From assembly GCF_000002235.5 (NCBI RefSeq), contig NW_022145596.1, positions 5,266,352 through 5,330,351 on the forward strand: a stretch of 64,000 nucleotides of DNA. The letters run 5' to 3'. A program made the position numbers and the translations under genes. The notes under the pieces are model-generated. The model did no database searches and had not been told where the DNA came from. It worked only from the letters and a program-made list of their open reading frames with translations. Positions 56,637 to 64,000 of the stretch are shown here, piece by piece. Numbering within the stretch: position 1 is the first letter of the stretch; each line of letters begins with the position of its first letter. This DNA is from Strongylocentrotus purpuratus (taxonomy: Eukaryota > Echinodermata > Echinoidea > Camarodonta > Strongylocentrotidae).

Positions 56637-59600
56637 AGTGTACACTTGCAGAAGGCATATTTCATAATTATTGCCCCACCCTACTTGCATCCCAAAGGAA
56701 AAGACAGGTTATGCTTGGCTGCTGATCTTCAGTACCGGTAGATGTGTTCTAATGAGTTACTTTTAATGTTACATCAAGAACATACTAATGTCCTATTATT
56801 CTTCTATCATCATTTAAGGATGTTCATAAAACTTTAACCATTCAATCCTCAAATTCGTGTTCTGCTGGGGGTTTTGTGAATTAAACCAAAAAAAATACTT
56901 AAAAGGAGAAAAATTCCTCTCAAAATAGAGATGTTAGTTTTAGGGCTACATGTACAAGAGCTTTGTTTTTTGGAGCACAATTTTCTTCTAAAGCCCTCAT
57001 GCATTTTAAGTTCTATACCAAATCTCTTAGGGTGCCTGCAAGAAGGCCATGACTGCCATTGACAATGTAAAGCTCTTAATTCGGGCCTTTTGCAGGCAGT
57101 CAGTGATATTATGTAGTGTGTGTGATCCTTGCATCAATGGAGTAACTTGTTCTAGTTGTGTATACCTTTTCTATCTTTTCATCATTATGATGTGAAGAGC
57201 CGAATACATACATGTACTTCTGCATAATGTACTTTGATTATGTTGTGAATGAAAGACATGTCAAGTTATTACCGTGTGCCCTAAAACTTTCCTACATCCA
57301 ACCACTATACTCTTCATTTTGCATACATGTAGTAGTTCTTAGGGTCGAGACTGAGACAGAGATTGTGGTCTTGATTACATACTTAGTGGGTATTATGCGG
57401 GTGAAGTTTCCAGAAGATATCCTGCTTTTTCCTTTTTTTATAAAATATTCTATGACTGTTCTAGAAAGAGTTTATCATATGTTTAAATACAGAAGGGTAG
57501 GGAATTGGAACTACATGTAGGGGATGCTTTCAGATTTTATGTTCAGAATCAAGAATTTTTGTCCTTCTAAAATGAAATATGACATGAAATGGTAAGCCTA
57601 AGCTTACAGAAAAAGTTATTTCTGTTGTAGTTTCCAGAAAAAGTTTTCCTTTGGGAAAAATGCTGCAGGATGCAGAAGGGGTTTGTCATCTCGATAGTGT
57701 ACAAGTACAAGTATAGTTTGAAATGGGAAGTGAATAATTGCTAGCAGAGACTCGAGGGAGTTCAAGAATGCAATGATACTCTTGTTGAACCCTCTACCCC
57801 TGTCACAATGGAGGAAGTTGGATGGAATGATGTTGCGATGGCAGCTGTTCCTTAGGAAAGCCACCTGAGGGCTTGTAGAGGGATCATTCACACGCCTATC
57901 ACCTTGTTAGGGGGATCACCAATGGGTAGGGATTGGGAGGGAGGATTAGGGATTAGTGAAGTAGCATTTCCTTTGACTTAAGAGATGAGTTAGTGTCTGC
58001 TTTGATACCAGTAGATGCATGTGATATCTTGAAAGTTGTTGAAAGACAGCTGTAAATCTGAGAGTTGATAGCACCAGATACATGTAGCACATATGAGTAA
58101 ATTTAATTGTTAGTTATTTGAGAATTAGCACATGTACATTATGTAGAAGATGTATCATGAACTGTGAAGTCAACAAAGAAATATTTAGGTATCTGTGCAA
58201 TGTCTAACGAAGAGTTGCAGTTAATCTGAAATCCTGGACCAATTGCCAAGTAGATGTGCTCTGACTTTTGATTAATTGATTTTGGTCGGAGACTTAAATT
58301 TAATTGTGATATGAATGGCATCTTTGATATGACCTTTTAATTATGACTACTGGGTACACTTCCTTGTTCCATGTGTATAATTCCATGGTTGTGCATTTCT
58401 ATGTGGTTTTCATTTTCTTAATTGTTATTTTAGAGTACTTGTTTAATGCAGACTTCAAAGTTCAAAACATCAGACTAAAGTCATTAAAGTTCACTTAAGT
58501 CAAAATGCAAGTTAGCTTGCCCTTATCTTATGTCAGACAGACAGACACTCCCATGTTACACACGTCAGTGTCTGTGCTCGTTATTCTCAGTTTAAAACAA
58601 GGAGCAGTGCTCTTAGCTACATTTACAATGCAAGCAAAAATTGTCAATTTTTCTCACATTCCTGTCAGAATGTTTGCCAACATAGGCAAACGCAACGAAA
58701 AACAGAAATAAAAAAATCCACGTCTGGAGTGGTTTTTTAAAACGCCCTCTGAAATTTCACAGAGTTTTGCAGTGTAAATGCCTGCTCTCGAAACTTCGGT
58801 ATGATTCCATTTTGGGTCACGTGACTCTCCTCGCTTCTGTGAGATCGCATGCAGGGCAGCAAAAAGTCTTGCATGAGCACTGCTCACCAAAATATTGGAA
58901 TGAGCAAACAACAACATTTTGTATGGGTTTGTCAGTAGTGTAAATGGCAAAAATGGCAACAACAAAAAATATATAATTTTTTCAAAATGGTTTTGGGGCT
59001 GTGTAAATGGGCCTATTTTAATAGAGTGAATCACCACCACACCCTTCCCCTACATGTATTACAATACTTCATAACTAGCTTTCTCAGTATTATGAGGACG
59101 AACGACCTTTTTATCAGAACCGCAGTGGCTATGGCTTAGCTGGAAGGAAGACATGATGATTTTTTCCATATGTGCTTACATATGTTTTGTAAGATTCGTT
59201 CATAATTCTGTATCCTCTTAGCCAATGAAATTTGATTATGAAGATGATATTTCCAGGGATTATATCGATGGTGGCCTCATCAGAACCCCAGAATTTACCC
59301 CTTAGATCATGCTCATTAGACGAAAGACGTCATCCGTTACTATCATTACCTATGCAACTGTGAATAATCATAGATTGCAGACAGCTTGAACTTTGAAGAG
59401 TCTTGTCTCTGTGATAGTGCAGGAGATATTCTTGTCTTCTTCAGAAGAAAAAAATTAAAGGGAGTGTAGACTGACAAGACTACGTGTTTTTCATGTGTGT
59501 GCAACATACGCGAAACCGATGCGTGAGGAGAATTTGGTGTTTCGCGAACACTGACCATGTAGAGATTAAGTCGCTGACTACTGTTAATCAAGTTCATTTT

Positions 59601-62600
59601 TTTACGTGCAGTTGTCCACAAGAAGACGTAGAGGGCTTTAACCAGTAGTTGTCAAACTACTCTCCCTTTAACAAATGAATTGGTGTTCAAATTAAGAATT
59701 TGAAATGTAAAAGTATTCAATTCTGGTATTTTCTAGAAGTGATGTAAAATAATAATTGAGCCAGTTTCTAATGATACATTTTTTGTTATTTTTGTTATGT
59801 ACATGTATTATTTTCGTAAGCTGTGAAGATATGTTTTAACAAATCTTGAATCATGGAATCTTTGATTATAGATTTTGATTTATGATCAATATTTTGTATG
59901 AATTAAACTGTTGACCCCCCCCCACCCCAAAATGTCCTATATTATTTATTTATTGATGCAATTCTTGTTATGTCTTTTAATCTTTACATTTAGGATCATA
60001 ACATAATATTTTTTTTAATTTAATTTTTTTTTCCTCTCTAAGTTATCTCGACTCCTATTCCTAACACCACCAAATTGATATTAAATTTTCATTCTCTTTT
60101 CCTTTTCCCCCTGAGATTAATAATGTTATAACCAACCATGGAGAGAATCATTATTTGCCATTGTAACAGTTTATTAATTTCTTTCTCTTCCTTTCCACTA
60201 ATAGATCTTGGACAAGAAGAGCCGGATTGAACTGGACACCAACGCGAGGACTTACTACTTAGCTACTGATAATGGCGGTAAGTAAATGCCTCTTGAAAAG
60301 GAGACTGCATGTAATTTCAAAATTAATCCCTCTTGAATATCATTGCCATAAGTACTTTTTAAAGCTGACCTTGATTTGTAATTATGGCATCATACTTTGA
60401 GAGAAACTTAGTAATAGTATTGATGAACTGTCGTAATCATACAGAAGATTGGTCGTTAGACCAGAAATTTTGTAATTGAAACCTCAAGAAAGTACTGGAA
60501 ATCATATTAACTGAAGAGCACAACTGACAGATGCTCAAAGAGATGAAGCATGGTCAGGACAAACCTACTCCATATCCTTATCTCATCTTGCTTCTTAATC
60601 GGCTAACAAACCTTGCGAAACAAAATTGTTTGTCAGATATTATTTATCAGTTTTTTAATATTCAGGCAAATCTTGTATTGATCACAGGAGACTTCAATTT
60701 TATGTCAATACTCAACCTCAAGATTACATTTGATAATAAAGAAAAAGAAGAAGAAGAAAGAGAAGTTATTGAGGGATCCCATACTTTAAGTATTTTTAAA
60801 ATGTTTTATTCCTTTTGTATGGTGTGGTGATTTTGAGAGAAAAGGGTTATTGGACACATGCTACTGTAATAATTACACTATCAACCAAATTCCTAATTTT
60901 AACCTTGTACCTACTTGTAAAATTATACCTAACCTTTTCTTTAACACTAAACCTACTATTAAACCAATTTGGAACCAGAACCTTAAGCTTAACCGTACAA
61001 CTATCTTTGATAAAAACATAGCCTTGAGTACATGTTGGATCGCCAAGGAGAGAAAATTATAGAGGAATAAAGATGATTCAGTGTCTGATTTTTCTAAACT
61101 GCACTTTTTTAGAAAACTCAAGTAAGACCACAGAGGTGAGATACATATATATACTGTAGATATATATGGCTATTTATTAAAGGAAACCGGTACTAGCTTG
61201 TATTCACAAAATGATATCCCTGATGTGCAATTCAAAACCACTGAACTGTATTTCCTTGTTTTTATTGAGATCTCTGATTTTTTCCTCTTTGATCCATCAC
61301 AATAAGGGAAGAAATATTGTCTTTAAACATAGTATTAAAGGTAATACAAAGTTTTGGTATGGGGTCATGAATTTGGTAAAAAATTAAGATATTGGAAGCA
61401 TATGCGATTTTACAATATTTAATGATTGTTGTCGCGGTTGAAATCGAGTCTAAAGTTATGAAATTGTAAATAATAAATTCTTTATGTTGTATAGCTCCCT
61501 CTCAAAATTGATATTACTTTAGCTTTAAAACAATGTTTTTTGATTATAATCAACGATTTTCTTTTCCTGTTTGGAAATTATATATCAGAACTGCATATTC
61601 TGAGATTTCCATGGTCGCAGCTACCATGTATTATGGCCTTAGCACCATTTGAAACATTTGAAATTTACCGGGAACACCAGTAAATTTTGATTATTAAATT
61701 TCTCAAAATTGATTTACTTTAACTTTAATTTACATGTCATTTTAGTAATAAAGGAGATAATACCAGTCAAGTAGTTAAAAATTTAAAATGTGGTTTGGGG
61801 AGGAGGAATGGGGGGGGGGGGGGGGGGGGAGTCTGTCTTACATCACACACCAATTTTTTGTTGCCTCTACTCTCTCAGTTATTCACCTACCTTCCTTATT
61901 TGGGGTCATGAAAGGGATGAAGTGATCATTCTCATCACTGTTAGTTTATCCACAGTACAAAATATTTAAAATAATGGTTTGTAGCATTATTAGCATAAAG
62001 GTAGAATAAGGGTGACATCTGTTTAAAGATAAACTCCAGTACTGGTAAAAAAAAAAAAAAAAATTCTCACAGAATCAAACGAAACTTACACTGAATGTTC
62101 AAGATTACAAATAAATGACATGTGCCAAACAATTTTGGAAGAAAATGTATACTGGCTGAGTAATGAGCATAGAAAGACAAGGAAACCAAGGTAGTACCAT
62201 CCCCGACACGATGTGTGTTGTCCCATATATAGCTTTCTATGTGAGTGTTTGTTACTTTACCAAGACTCGGTCAAATTTATTATGATTTTGATGACTCCAG
62301 AACCTTGCAGTGCACACCAATACTTACATGCTACATGATCAACTATTTCTGATCCTTTCACACCTTTTCTTTCACAATGCAATCGCATTACCAGTACTAA
62401 AGTTTAGCTTTAATTGTATCCATTTTGATTGTTATTTTTATCTAAATTCTGTATCTTGGTTGGTATCCTCTATAAATGATGACAACTCATGTTATAAGTG
62501 ATTTTCATTATACGGGAGTGTTGGCTCAGTCAGTAGAGCGTCCGCCTCACAACCGGGAGGTCGTGGGTTCGAATCCCGGCCGCGTCATACCTAAAGAAGT

Positions 62601-62863
62601 TAAAAGATGGGAGTTGCTGCTATCTTGTTTGGCGTTCGACAATAAGGGATAGAGCAACGTCGATCTGGCGCTGCTCAGTGGCTGCTGGGCTCACGATCAA
62701 TCGGGCAAAAAGAATTTCCGTTTCGGTTTAACTTAATAAAATTTGGAGTGGACTTAAAAAGATTATTATTAGATTATATTATTATTTATCTCTCTCTCTC
62801 TCTTTTTTAGATGAAGGTACAATATGGGCGAACATTTTGATGCAAGCAATCTTGGGATTTCAG
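34314..62863 (+). CDS. ARAP: Probable ARAP family protein (SAM, Pro-rich, PH), 5' eight coding exons
   Basis: ARAP proteins are phosphoinositide-regulated GAPs for Arf and Rho GTPases acting at membranes and actin. Eight exons in consistent phase give 1022 residues before the window ends. Domains are SAM (about residues 10-66), a long proline-rich region with NPF motifs and four 34-residue repeats (to about 863), a basic linker RRRLSLRLSTR, and one PH domain (about 918-1020) starting EKSGYLWKCGTG, with GFRKRWFVFNGKELRYYENE and a C-terminal helix containing W1010. KRWFVFNGKELRYYENERT followed by KGIIPV resembles the first PH domain of vertebrate ARAP2 (KRWVKFDG, KGIIPL). SAM followed by a Pro-rich region and PH is the ARAP order. 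Arf-GAP, ankyrin, Rho-GAP and RA domains should lie beyond 64000. CNK-type SAM/PH scaffolds were considered, but no CRIC or PDZ region is present. Confidence 0.72.
39697..39798 (+). CDS. ARAP: ARAP exon: linker before the PH domain
   Basis: Acceptor CCACCATGCAG, donor CCT/GTAAGT, 34 codons in phase 0 at both ends. It encodes GISSTGAADDSFDRKSSYYA and SIRQSARPYQRKVP, a basic, Tyr- and Ser-rich linker with possible phosphorylation sites. A 15 bp minisatellite starts six bases after its end. Confidence 0.82.
39804..40043. repeat. 15 bp minisatellite, 16 units
   Basis: Consensus TTCAAATTCCTTATG, sixteen consecutive 15-base units; the first (TTCAAATTCCTTTTG) and last (TTCAATTTTTGTTTG) are diverged and the inner units are nearly identical. 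It begins six bases into the intron after GTAAG. The unit lacks stops in several frames, which produces long artificial open frames on both strands. Confidence 0.95.
40478..40860 (+). repeat. Dispersed GCGCC repeat with trinucleotide head
   Basis: GATAATAATAATTATAATAT is followed by AGGATTTATAAGGCGCCAAA TCCACTTA. The same 32-base block with three changes is found inverted at 47851-47882, where it also abuts a trinucleotide repeat. The element seems to extend to near 40860, just left of the 54-base ARAP exon, but the right end is not defined. Confidence 0.5.
40870..40923 (+). CDS. ARAP: ARAP exon: basic linker
   Basis: Only 18 codons, phase 0 at both ends, between AAATTGCAG and CCG/GTAAGT. 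It encodes EEARRRLSLRLSTRGPIP. RRRLSLRLS contains basophilic kinase consensus sites (RxxS). It joins in frame to VKLEKSGYLWK of the PH domain. It is symmetric, so it could be skipped without a frameshift. It was found by phase and splice signals within a dispersed repeat-rich intron. Confidence 0.72.
45783..45816. repeat. (AAATC)n pentanucleotide repeat
   Basis: Six to seven tandem copies of AAATC. A similar pentanucleotide, (TTTCA)n, lies at 1994-2026. Confidence 0.9.
46008..46051 (+). CDS. ARAP: ARAP exon: PH domain strand 1
   Basis: Acceptor after a long pyrimidine tract (TTTCTTTCTTTCTTTTTTTCCAG), donor GG/GTAAGT. It encodes VKLEKSGYLWKCGTG, the typical first strand of a PH domain (SGYLxK), and leaves phase 2. 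Confidence 0.88.
46569..46636. repeat. Foldback GAGCCAGAAGGG element, copy 1
   Basis: TGTTTGGAGCCAGAAGGGCA TTATCTCTGTAT is followed by AGTTAACACCCTTCTG and GCAAACAG, so the two halves are inverse of each other around a short loop. Related copies lie at 50888-50965 and 53656-53737. Confidence 0.65.
47851..47990 (-). repeat. Dispersed GCGCC repeat fragment plus (TCA/TCG)n microsatellite
   Basis: TAAGTGGATTTGGCGCCTTA is the inverse of the block at 40490-40521. It is followed by ATCATTATCATCATCGTCGT and further TCG/TCA/CTA/CAA triplets to 47990. The microsatellite explains the poly-Ser and poly-Asp frames here. Confidence 0.7.
48052..48247 (+). mobile_element. MITE family 1, copy in ARAP intron
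   Basis: Starts TTAAAGGCCCACTGTACTAC and shows long near-identity to 15711-15905 throughout its length. It ends about 65 bases before the PH-domain exon at 48311, so it occupies the branch-point neighbourhood of that intron. Confidence 0.8.
48311..48392 (+). CDS. ARAP: ARAP exon: PH domain strands 2-3
   Basis: Acceptor TTCATTTGTAG, donor ACG/GTAAGC. It encodes RQGKGGFRKRWFVFNGKELR and YYENERT. The KxFRKRWF pattern is the conserved phosphoinositide-binding basic patch and Trp of PH domains. An inverted-repeat element ends about 65 bases upstream of it. Confidence 0.93.
50888..50965. repeat. Foldback GAGCCAGAAGGG element, copy 2
   Basis: CTGTTGAGAGCCAGAAGGGT GTTAACTCTGAATA, then AATACCTTTCTGGCTCCAAA CAG. 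It lies about 50 bases upstream of the PH exon at 51017. Confidence 0.65.
51017..51085 (+). CDS. ARAP: ARAP exon: PH domain middle
   Basis: Acceptor TTTCTCTCCAG, donor AAT/GTAAGT, 23 codons. It encodes MTTCKGIIPVGTMLNVKHVY and KSN. KGIIPV matches the strand 4 sequence of vertebrate ARAP2 and supports the family call. Confidence 0.88.
52535..52754. mobile_element. Foldback element with ~90 bp arms
   Basis: The left arm (about 52535-52627) and right arm (52660-52754) are near-perfect reverse complements over about 90 bases. Shared sequence includes GACAAAGAAAGCGGACAAAA, TATACAGTTCCTCAGGTAGA and GGAACATCCCTTCACTGCT, with only a few mismatches and a 32-base loop. It would give a long RNA hairpin if transcribed, and it lies in the sense intron of ARAP. 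Confidence 0.85.
53656..53737. repeat. Foldback GAGCCAGAAGGG element, copy 3
   Basis: CAGAGCCAGAAGGGCATTAA CTCTGTATTA, then GATAATGCCGTCTGGTTGCC GTCTGGTTCCAAGCAG; the right arm carries a local duplication of CCGTCTGGTT. Confidence 0.6.
55765..56097 (+). repeat. Dispersed repeat with GGAGGCATCAT ends and AGGTCA motifs
   Basis: GGTGCCGGAGGCATCATGTT at left and GGCGGAGGCATCATTTTCGA at right flank two internal related blocks (TATCACAATATCTCAAGAAC and TATCATGATATCTCAAGAAC, each followed by ATTTAAACT). A GTCCGTCCGTACGTCCGTCC run lies at the left. This pattern is known from dispersed repeats of marine invertebrates. It also holds four AGGTCA-like half sites at 55931-55959. Confidence 0.6.
56570..56637. 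repeat. (GAT)n microsatellite
   Basis: GATAATGATAATGATGATGA and on to 56637, about 20 triplets with a few AAT and GGT interruptions. It causes long poly-Asp and poly-Ile frames that are not genes. Confidence 0.95.
60205..60277 (+). CDS. ARAP: ARAP exon: PH domain strands 5-7
   Basis: Acceptor TTTCCACTAATAG, donor GGCG/GTAAGT, leaving phase 1. It encodes ILDKKSRIELDTNARTYYLA and TDNG, matching the F-E-V/L-x-T-x-x-R-T-Y-x-L pattern of late PH strands. The intron before it is about 9.1 kb, the longest between recognised exons of this gene. Confidence 0.88.
62208..62397 (+). repeat. Dispersed element copy in ARAP intron (matches 15205-15395)
   Basis: Shares TTACTTTACCAAGACT, TTTTGATGA-TCCAG-AC, TTGCAGT-CACACCAAT and CTTTCACAATGCAATCGCAT with the copy in PAN3 intron 12. 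It lies about 120 bases upstream of the tRNA-derived SINE. Confidence 0.65.
62513..62735 (+). mobile_element. tRNA-derived SINE
   Basis: An A box TGGCTCAGTCAG (62522-62533) and a perfect B box GGTTCGAATCC (62566-62576) sit at RNA polymerase III spacing. The head resembles a tRNA, with anticodon-like loop CTCACAA (CAC, Val). The 5' and 3' acceptor strands (GGGAGTG and CCGCGTC) do not pair, so it is not a working tRNA. About 150 bases of non-tRNA body follow, ending in an A/T-rich tail near 62735. Confidence 0.75.
62811..62863 (+). CDS. ARAP: ARAP exon: PH domain C-terminal helix
   Basis: Acceptor CTCTCTCTTTTTTAG, donor CAG/GTAAGA. It encodes DEGTIWANILMQAILGFQ, the C-terminal helix of the PH domain with its invariant Trp. 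It ends in phase 0. The next exon was not found before 64000. Confidence 0.88.
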
Positions 62864-63656
62864 GTAAGAGAGGAAAAAGAAAGTGCATGTAAACTGTAAA
62901 CAATAATCATTAATAGTTATCATTAAATTTGTAATTGATATCAAAGATATACCCACGCTTTAACTTTAATTGCTTGCTCATCATGGAATATTTCGAAGAA
63001 AATAGTAACTGAAACAATAACAAAAATGTTGATTCCATGTAAATGTGGAGGAAACAATGTACTTGAATTGATTCTGATTCACTCCATTGCTTAAGTATCA
63101 TACTTGCTTTCCATTGCTTTTGTGTCTCTTTGTGTACTTGTTGAAGTGTACATTAAATTGTAACTTTGATTTGGCTTTGAATTGGTATATTTTCCATCTT
63201 GAATACAATTGTTGTAATACGGATGTACATCATGTAGTATTCCCAGAACAGGGAGAGTTTATTTAATTCTCTATAGAAAGAAAAAGAAACAAGGGTGTAG
63301 AAGCACTGAGCATGTTCTGTAATCTTCATCATATAGGCTTTACACCTGTATATATGCATGGGCTCTTTAGATGAATTTAATCTTCTCTTTACTCTAGTTA
63401 ATATTTAAATACTGCCTGGATTGAACTGCGGGTGGCGCTTTTATGCACAATTGAATTGAGGGGTTTTTCTGCACCTTCATGCTGTTTTGTTTTGAATGCT
63501 GGGAGGTGGAAAACAGAATACTTCTGTTTATGTAATCATATTGTGAAATATAAGAAATTGCATGAACTGAAATAAAGTGGGATGTGTATTGCTTGGTACA
63601 AATAATATAGTTTGACATTCTTTTCTCTGGCAATGCCCATCATCTTGATGTTCTTT

Positions 63657-63842
63657 TAAAGCTTGTTCAGATATGATGCAATAAACTGCTGCAAAAAAAG
63701 CTGCTGCGTGCAACTGCATGCAACAAAGATCTCTTGCGTACTTAGTACTACTTACTGAATTGTAAGGTACAGAAACTTTACGTCATCTTGAAGGAAACAA
63801 AATCAGCAGTTCTGCCGCGTCATATCTGAACGGGGCACTAGG
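63657..63842. mobile_element. MITE with GTTCAGATATGA terminal repeats
   Basis: The left end TTGTTCAGATATGATGCAAT and AAACTGCTG, and the inverted right end CCGTTCAGATATGACGCGGC and AGAACTGCTG, form terminal repeats of about 29 bp in a 186 bp element. It is in the ARAP intron after the last recognised exon. Confidence 0.7.
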
Positions 63843-64000
63843 AATAGAACTGTTTTGCTGCCTCACTTTTACCTCGTACTTATCCACCCCTTCCTCTAAT
63901 TTCCCCCCGCACTATTAAACCTGAAGTCTACCAACAACAATAGCTATCATGGTGCCGTGGTGAGTGTAGGGGCATGCAATAGCACACGTACAGCACCGAT

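Larger units (their letters stand above)
51086..60204 (+). other. 9.1 kb ARAP intron inside the PH domain
   Basis: No exon was recognised. It contains the 90 bp foldback element, a GAGCCAGAAGGG element, a poly-G run at 53559-53572, a poly-C run at 54825-54838, the AGGTCA-bearing repeat, and the (GAT)n microsatellite. The PH reading frame is continuous across it when the flanking exons are joined. Confidence 0.7.

Noticed and set aside
56454..56741. Poly-Asp and poly-Ile frames
   Set aside because: Produced by the (GAT)n microsatellite at 56570-56637.
62513..62587. Functional tRNA-Val (CAC) gene
   Set aside because: A and B boxes and an anticodon-like loop are present, but the acceptor strands do not pair, and a SINE-like body follows.
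1..64000. CRISPR array, bacterial operon or plasmid features
   Set aside because: The window is clearly eukaryotic with spliced genes; the direct repeats found are minisatellite, tandem duplication or transposon copies.

Overview
This is a eukaryotic, AT-rich genomic window with spliced genes, long introns and many short dispersed repeats. Protein similarity to vertebrate PAN3, the intron sizes, the G/C homopolymer runs and the repeat content suggest a marine invertebrate deuterostome, most likely an echinoderm such as a sea urchin. This is an inference, and no taxon-specific marker was found.

Two genes lie head to tail on the + strand. The first is PAN3, the adaptor subunit of the PAN2-PAN3 poly(A) nuclease. 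Fifteen exons between 5135 and 17818 join in consistent reading phase and give a predicted protein of 778 residues: PABP-binding PAM2-like motifs, pseudokinase domain, coiled coil and C-terminal knob. The predicted first coding exon supplies only ATG-GAT-T, which gives an isoform without the CCCH zinc finger seen at the N-terminus of long PAN3 forms. The second gene, from 34314 past the right edge, is a SAM plus proline-rich plus PH scaffold, most likely ARAP (Arf-GAP, Rho-GAP, ankyrin repeat and PH protein). Its first coding exon is 2.6 kb (SAM and proline-rich region). Seven small exons follow and complete the first PH domain. The Arf-GAP and Rho-GAP parts would lie beyond 64000.

Layout: 1-4600 is repeat-rich, with many poly-G runs and two copies of a roughly 1 kb element. 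4660-5141 is the putative 5' end of PAN3. 5135-17818 is PAN3. 17819-34178 is intergenic or upstream non-coding sequence with a 3' UTR repeat array, a 358 bp tandem duplication, a perfect hairpin and two terminal-inverted-repeat elements. 34179-62863 holds the visible ARAP exons. 62864-64000 is intron with another inverted-repeat element.

The least expected structures are: (1) the end of the last PAN3 coding exon is the first unit of a decayed tandem array that continues through the 3' UTR; (2) PAN3 exon 12 has a decayed tandem copy 139 bp upstream that lacks the acceptor AG; (3) PAN3 exon 5 carries up to four EFxP/PAM2-like motifs; (4) the ARAP proline-rich region contains four 34-residue tandem repeats; (5) a 16-unit, 15 bp minisatellite begins six bases into an ARAP intron; (6) there are at least six different small inverted-repeat transposon families, several with copies inside the window. 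The two genes have no known direct functional partnership: PAN3 acts in mRNA deadenylation and ARAP in Arf/Rho signalling and membrane traffic.
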